A DNA stretch of 64,000 bases from Flavobacteriales bacterium UBA2104 (GTDB taxonomy: Bacteria > Bacteroidota > Bacteroidia > Flavobacteriales_D > Crocinitomicaceae), in assembly GCA_002331485.1 (NCBI GenBank), contig DCYS01000036.1, forward strand, positions 1,674-65,673, given 5' to 3'. Below the pieces are notes generated by a model. It ran no database searches. It saw nothing but the letters and a program-made list of their open reading frames with translations, and was not told where the DNA came from. The position numbers were made by a program, and so were the translations under genes. Of the stretch, positions 62,939 through 64,000 are shown piece by piece. The first letter of the stretch is position 1, and the number at the start of each line of letters is the position of its first letter.

Positions 62939-63596
62939 AATTTACATCTTTATTCTTTTGATCGTTGTGACATTTATTTTGTCGAACTGCGGTAACAGTA
63001 AATCTCAAGAGGGAGGAGATAATACTGGACTTCCCTATATTGGAAATCATGACATTGTTTATCAAGCCACTGATGAATATGAAGTAGGTGACACAATTTT
63101 TTACAAAGTTCCAGAGTTTGAGTATCTCACGCAGGATTCAACTTTTTTATCTTCTAAAGACATTGACGATCAAGTCTGGATCGTGAAATTCTTTTTTTCG
63201 TATTGCCCAACGATCTGCCCTCCTATGACTTCTGCAATGAAAGAGGTTAATTCGGCTCTATCAGAGTACTCTAATGACGTTACGTTTCTTTCTTTCTCTA
63301 TCGATCCTGATCGGGATGATCCTAAGCGATTAAGGAAATATATTGATAGACATGAGATCACAGCCGACAATTGGTATTTTCTCACAGGAAATGAAGCTGC
63401 AACTCATCGACTTGGCGTTGAAGGATTTCAATTGCTGATTAATGCAGATGAAAAAGCTCCAGGAGGATTTGCACATAGTCCAAATTTTGTGTTAGTTGAC
63501 GAACAACAGCACATAAGAGGTGTTTATGATGGACTTGATCAGGAAAGCAGAAAACAACTGATCAAAGACGCTAAAAAACTTTTAAGCAATGAATAG
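62928..63596 (+). CDS. SCO1/SenC family copper chaperone, lipoprotein
   Basis: Delivers copper to the CuA or CuB centre of the oxidase. The 222-residue product has a lipoprotein signal (MISKIYIFILLIVVTFILSNC) and a thioredoxin-like domain with the copper motif FFSYCPTICPPM and the later His in GFAHSPNFVLVD. The frame begins at 62898, but the ATG at 62928, preceded by AGGAGG, gives the signal peptide and is chosen, overlapping the previous gene by 11 bases. The 3' end overlaps the next gene by eight bases. Confidence 0.93.
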   Translation: MISKIYIFILLIVVTFILSNCGNSKSQEGGDNTGLPYIGNHDIVYQATDEYEVGDTIFYKVPEFEYLTQDSTFLSSKDIDDQVWIVKFFFSYCPTICPPMTSAMKEVNSALSEYSNDVTFLSFSIDPDRDDPKRLRKYIDRHEITADNWYFLTGNEAATHRLGVEGFQLLINADEKAPGGFAHSPNFVLVDEQQHIRGVYDGLDQESRKQLIKDAKKLLSNE

Positions 63597-64000
63597 AACT
63601 TTACCTAGTCAAGAAAAAGTCCGATCTTTTCGTAAATTGATCATCGCCCTATCTGTAGTTATTCCTTTAGCAGTAGCATTGCTGTTTGGTATTAAGATCG
63701 ATGGACTAGACTTTTCATTTTTACCTCCTGTTTATGCAACGATTAATGGAATTACCGCATTTGTGCTGATCTTTGCTTTAGTGGCGATCAAAATGAAAAA
63801 GATCTCCCTTCATCAACGACTGATCCAGTTTGCCCTGGTATTGTCGCTTTTATTCCTTGTTGCTTATGTTTTATATCACATGACATCTGATAGCACTCCT
63901 TATGGCGGGGATTTAAAATACCTATATTACTTTATTTTAATATCTCACATTTTGTTGAGTGTTGTAGTTATCCCGATCGTTCTGTTCGCTTATCTTCATG
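63589..64000 (+). CDS. DUF420 family membrane protein (3' end outside window)
   Basis: Reading frame from the ATG at 63589 open to the window edge, at least 137 residues. The sequence MNRTLPSQEKVRSFRKLIIAL then FLPPVYATINGITAFVLIFAL and HQRLIQFALVLSLLFLVAYV fits DUF420, a membrane family found with cytochrome oxidase assembly genes; in some firmicutes a related protein (CtaM) is needed for oxidase function. Overlaps the Sco gene by eight bases, so it belongs to the oxidase operon. Confidence 0.88.
   Translation, partial: MNRTLPSQEKVRSFRKLIIALSVVIPLAVALLFGIKIDGLDFSFLPPVYATINGITAFVLIFALVAIKMKKISLHQRLIQFALVLSLLFLVAYVLYHMTSDSTPYGGDLKYLYYFILISHILLSVVVIPIVLFAYLH

Overview
The window looks like chromosomal DNA from a Bacteroidota bacterium, most likely a Flavobacteriales-type lineage. 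This rests on several features seen together: type IX secretion (T9SS) C-terminal sorting domains on four secreted proteins, a MurF-alanine racemase fusion, an ATP synthase a subunit with an N-terminal signal peptide and periplasmic extension, perfect copies of the Bacteroidota -7 promoter box (TAnnTTTG) before many genes, and the gene order ctaB / two oxidase subunits III / subunit IV / two Sco-like proteins / DUF420. Species cannot be named from sequence alone. No tRNA, rRNA, insertion sequence, prophage or CRISPR array was seen, and no gene-free stretch exceeds about 250 bases.

Layout. 1-3533 (minus): ATP synthase operon atpB-E-F-H-A, atpA cut by the window edge. 3.7-5.6 kb: lipoprotein MsrA and a GT4 glycosyltransferase. 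5.6-12.2 kb (minus): TetR regulator, TolC channel, adaptor lipoprotein and RND pump, with a perfect inverted-repeat operator candidate before tetR. 12.3-22.4 kb: rnhA, a glutaminase-like protein without catalytic residues, a lipoprotein, RNase D, polyprenyl synthase, rmlA, an MMPL/RND-superfamily transporter and an isolated paaZ. 22.5-25.1 kb (minus): arsenic operon arsR / DUF6428 / ACR3 / arsC, divergent from asnB. 27-31.5 kb: a T9SS protein, murF-alr and tdk. 31.8-35.9 kb: a very large PKD/SprB-repeat T9SS adhesin gene carrying one nonsense codon and two frameshifts. 36-43.7 kb: lysS, two tandem M43 metalloproteases and fumC. 43.8 kb: a 52-residue membrane protein with its own terminator. 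44-55 kb (minus): an envelope block of EnvC-like factor, DUF4292 lipoprotein, TPR protein, sugar nucleotidyltransferase, dut, acyltransferase, TPR-SpoIIE phosphatase and flippase. 55-58.6 kb: enoyl-CoA hydratase, two small membrane proteins, a PLP decarboxylase and an iodotyrosine-deiodinase-like nitroreductase. 58.7-64 kb (plus): terminal oxidase assembly and subunit operon, cut by the window edge.

Function. Both ends are respiratory: ATP synthase on the left, haem-copper oxidase subunits and copper/haem assembly on the right. The middle is mostly cell envelope and surface: peptidoglycan precursor synthesis, polysaccharide and outer-membrane building, secreted proteases and adhesins, and export pumps. 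The points most worth a second look are the triply disrupted adhesin gene, two oxidase subunits III with large soluble inserts (one made of three tandem repeats), the deiodinase-like nitroreductase with the substrate-binding Glu/Tyr/Lys set, a dead CTP-synthase-type glutaminase protein, a Sco-like protein lacking the expected His, and strong local GATC enrichment. I did not find a clear-cut new multi-gene system.
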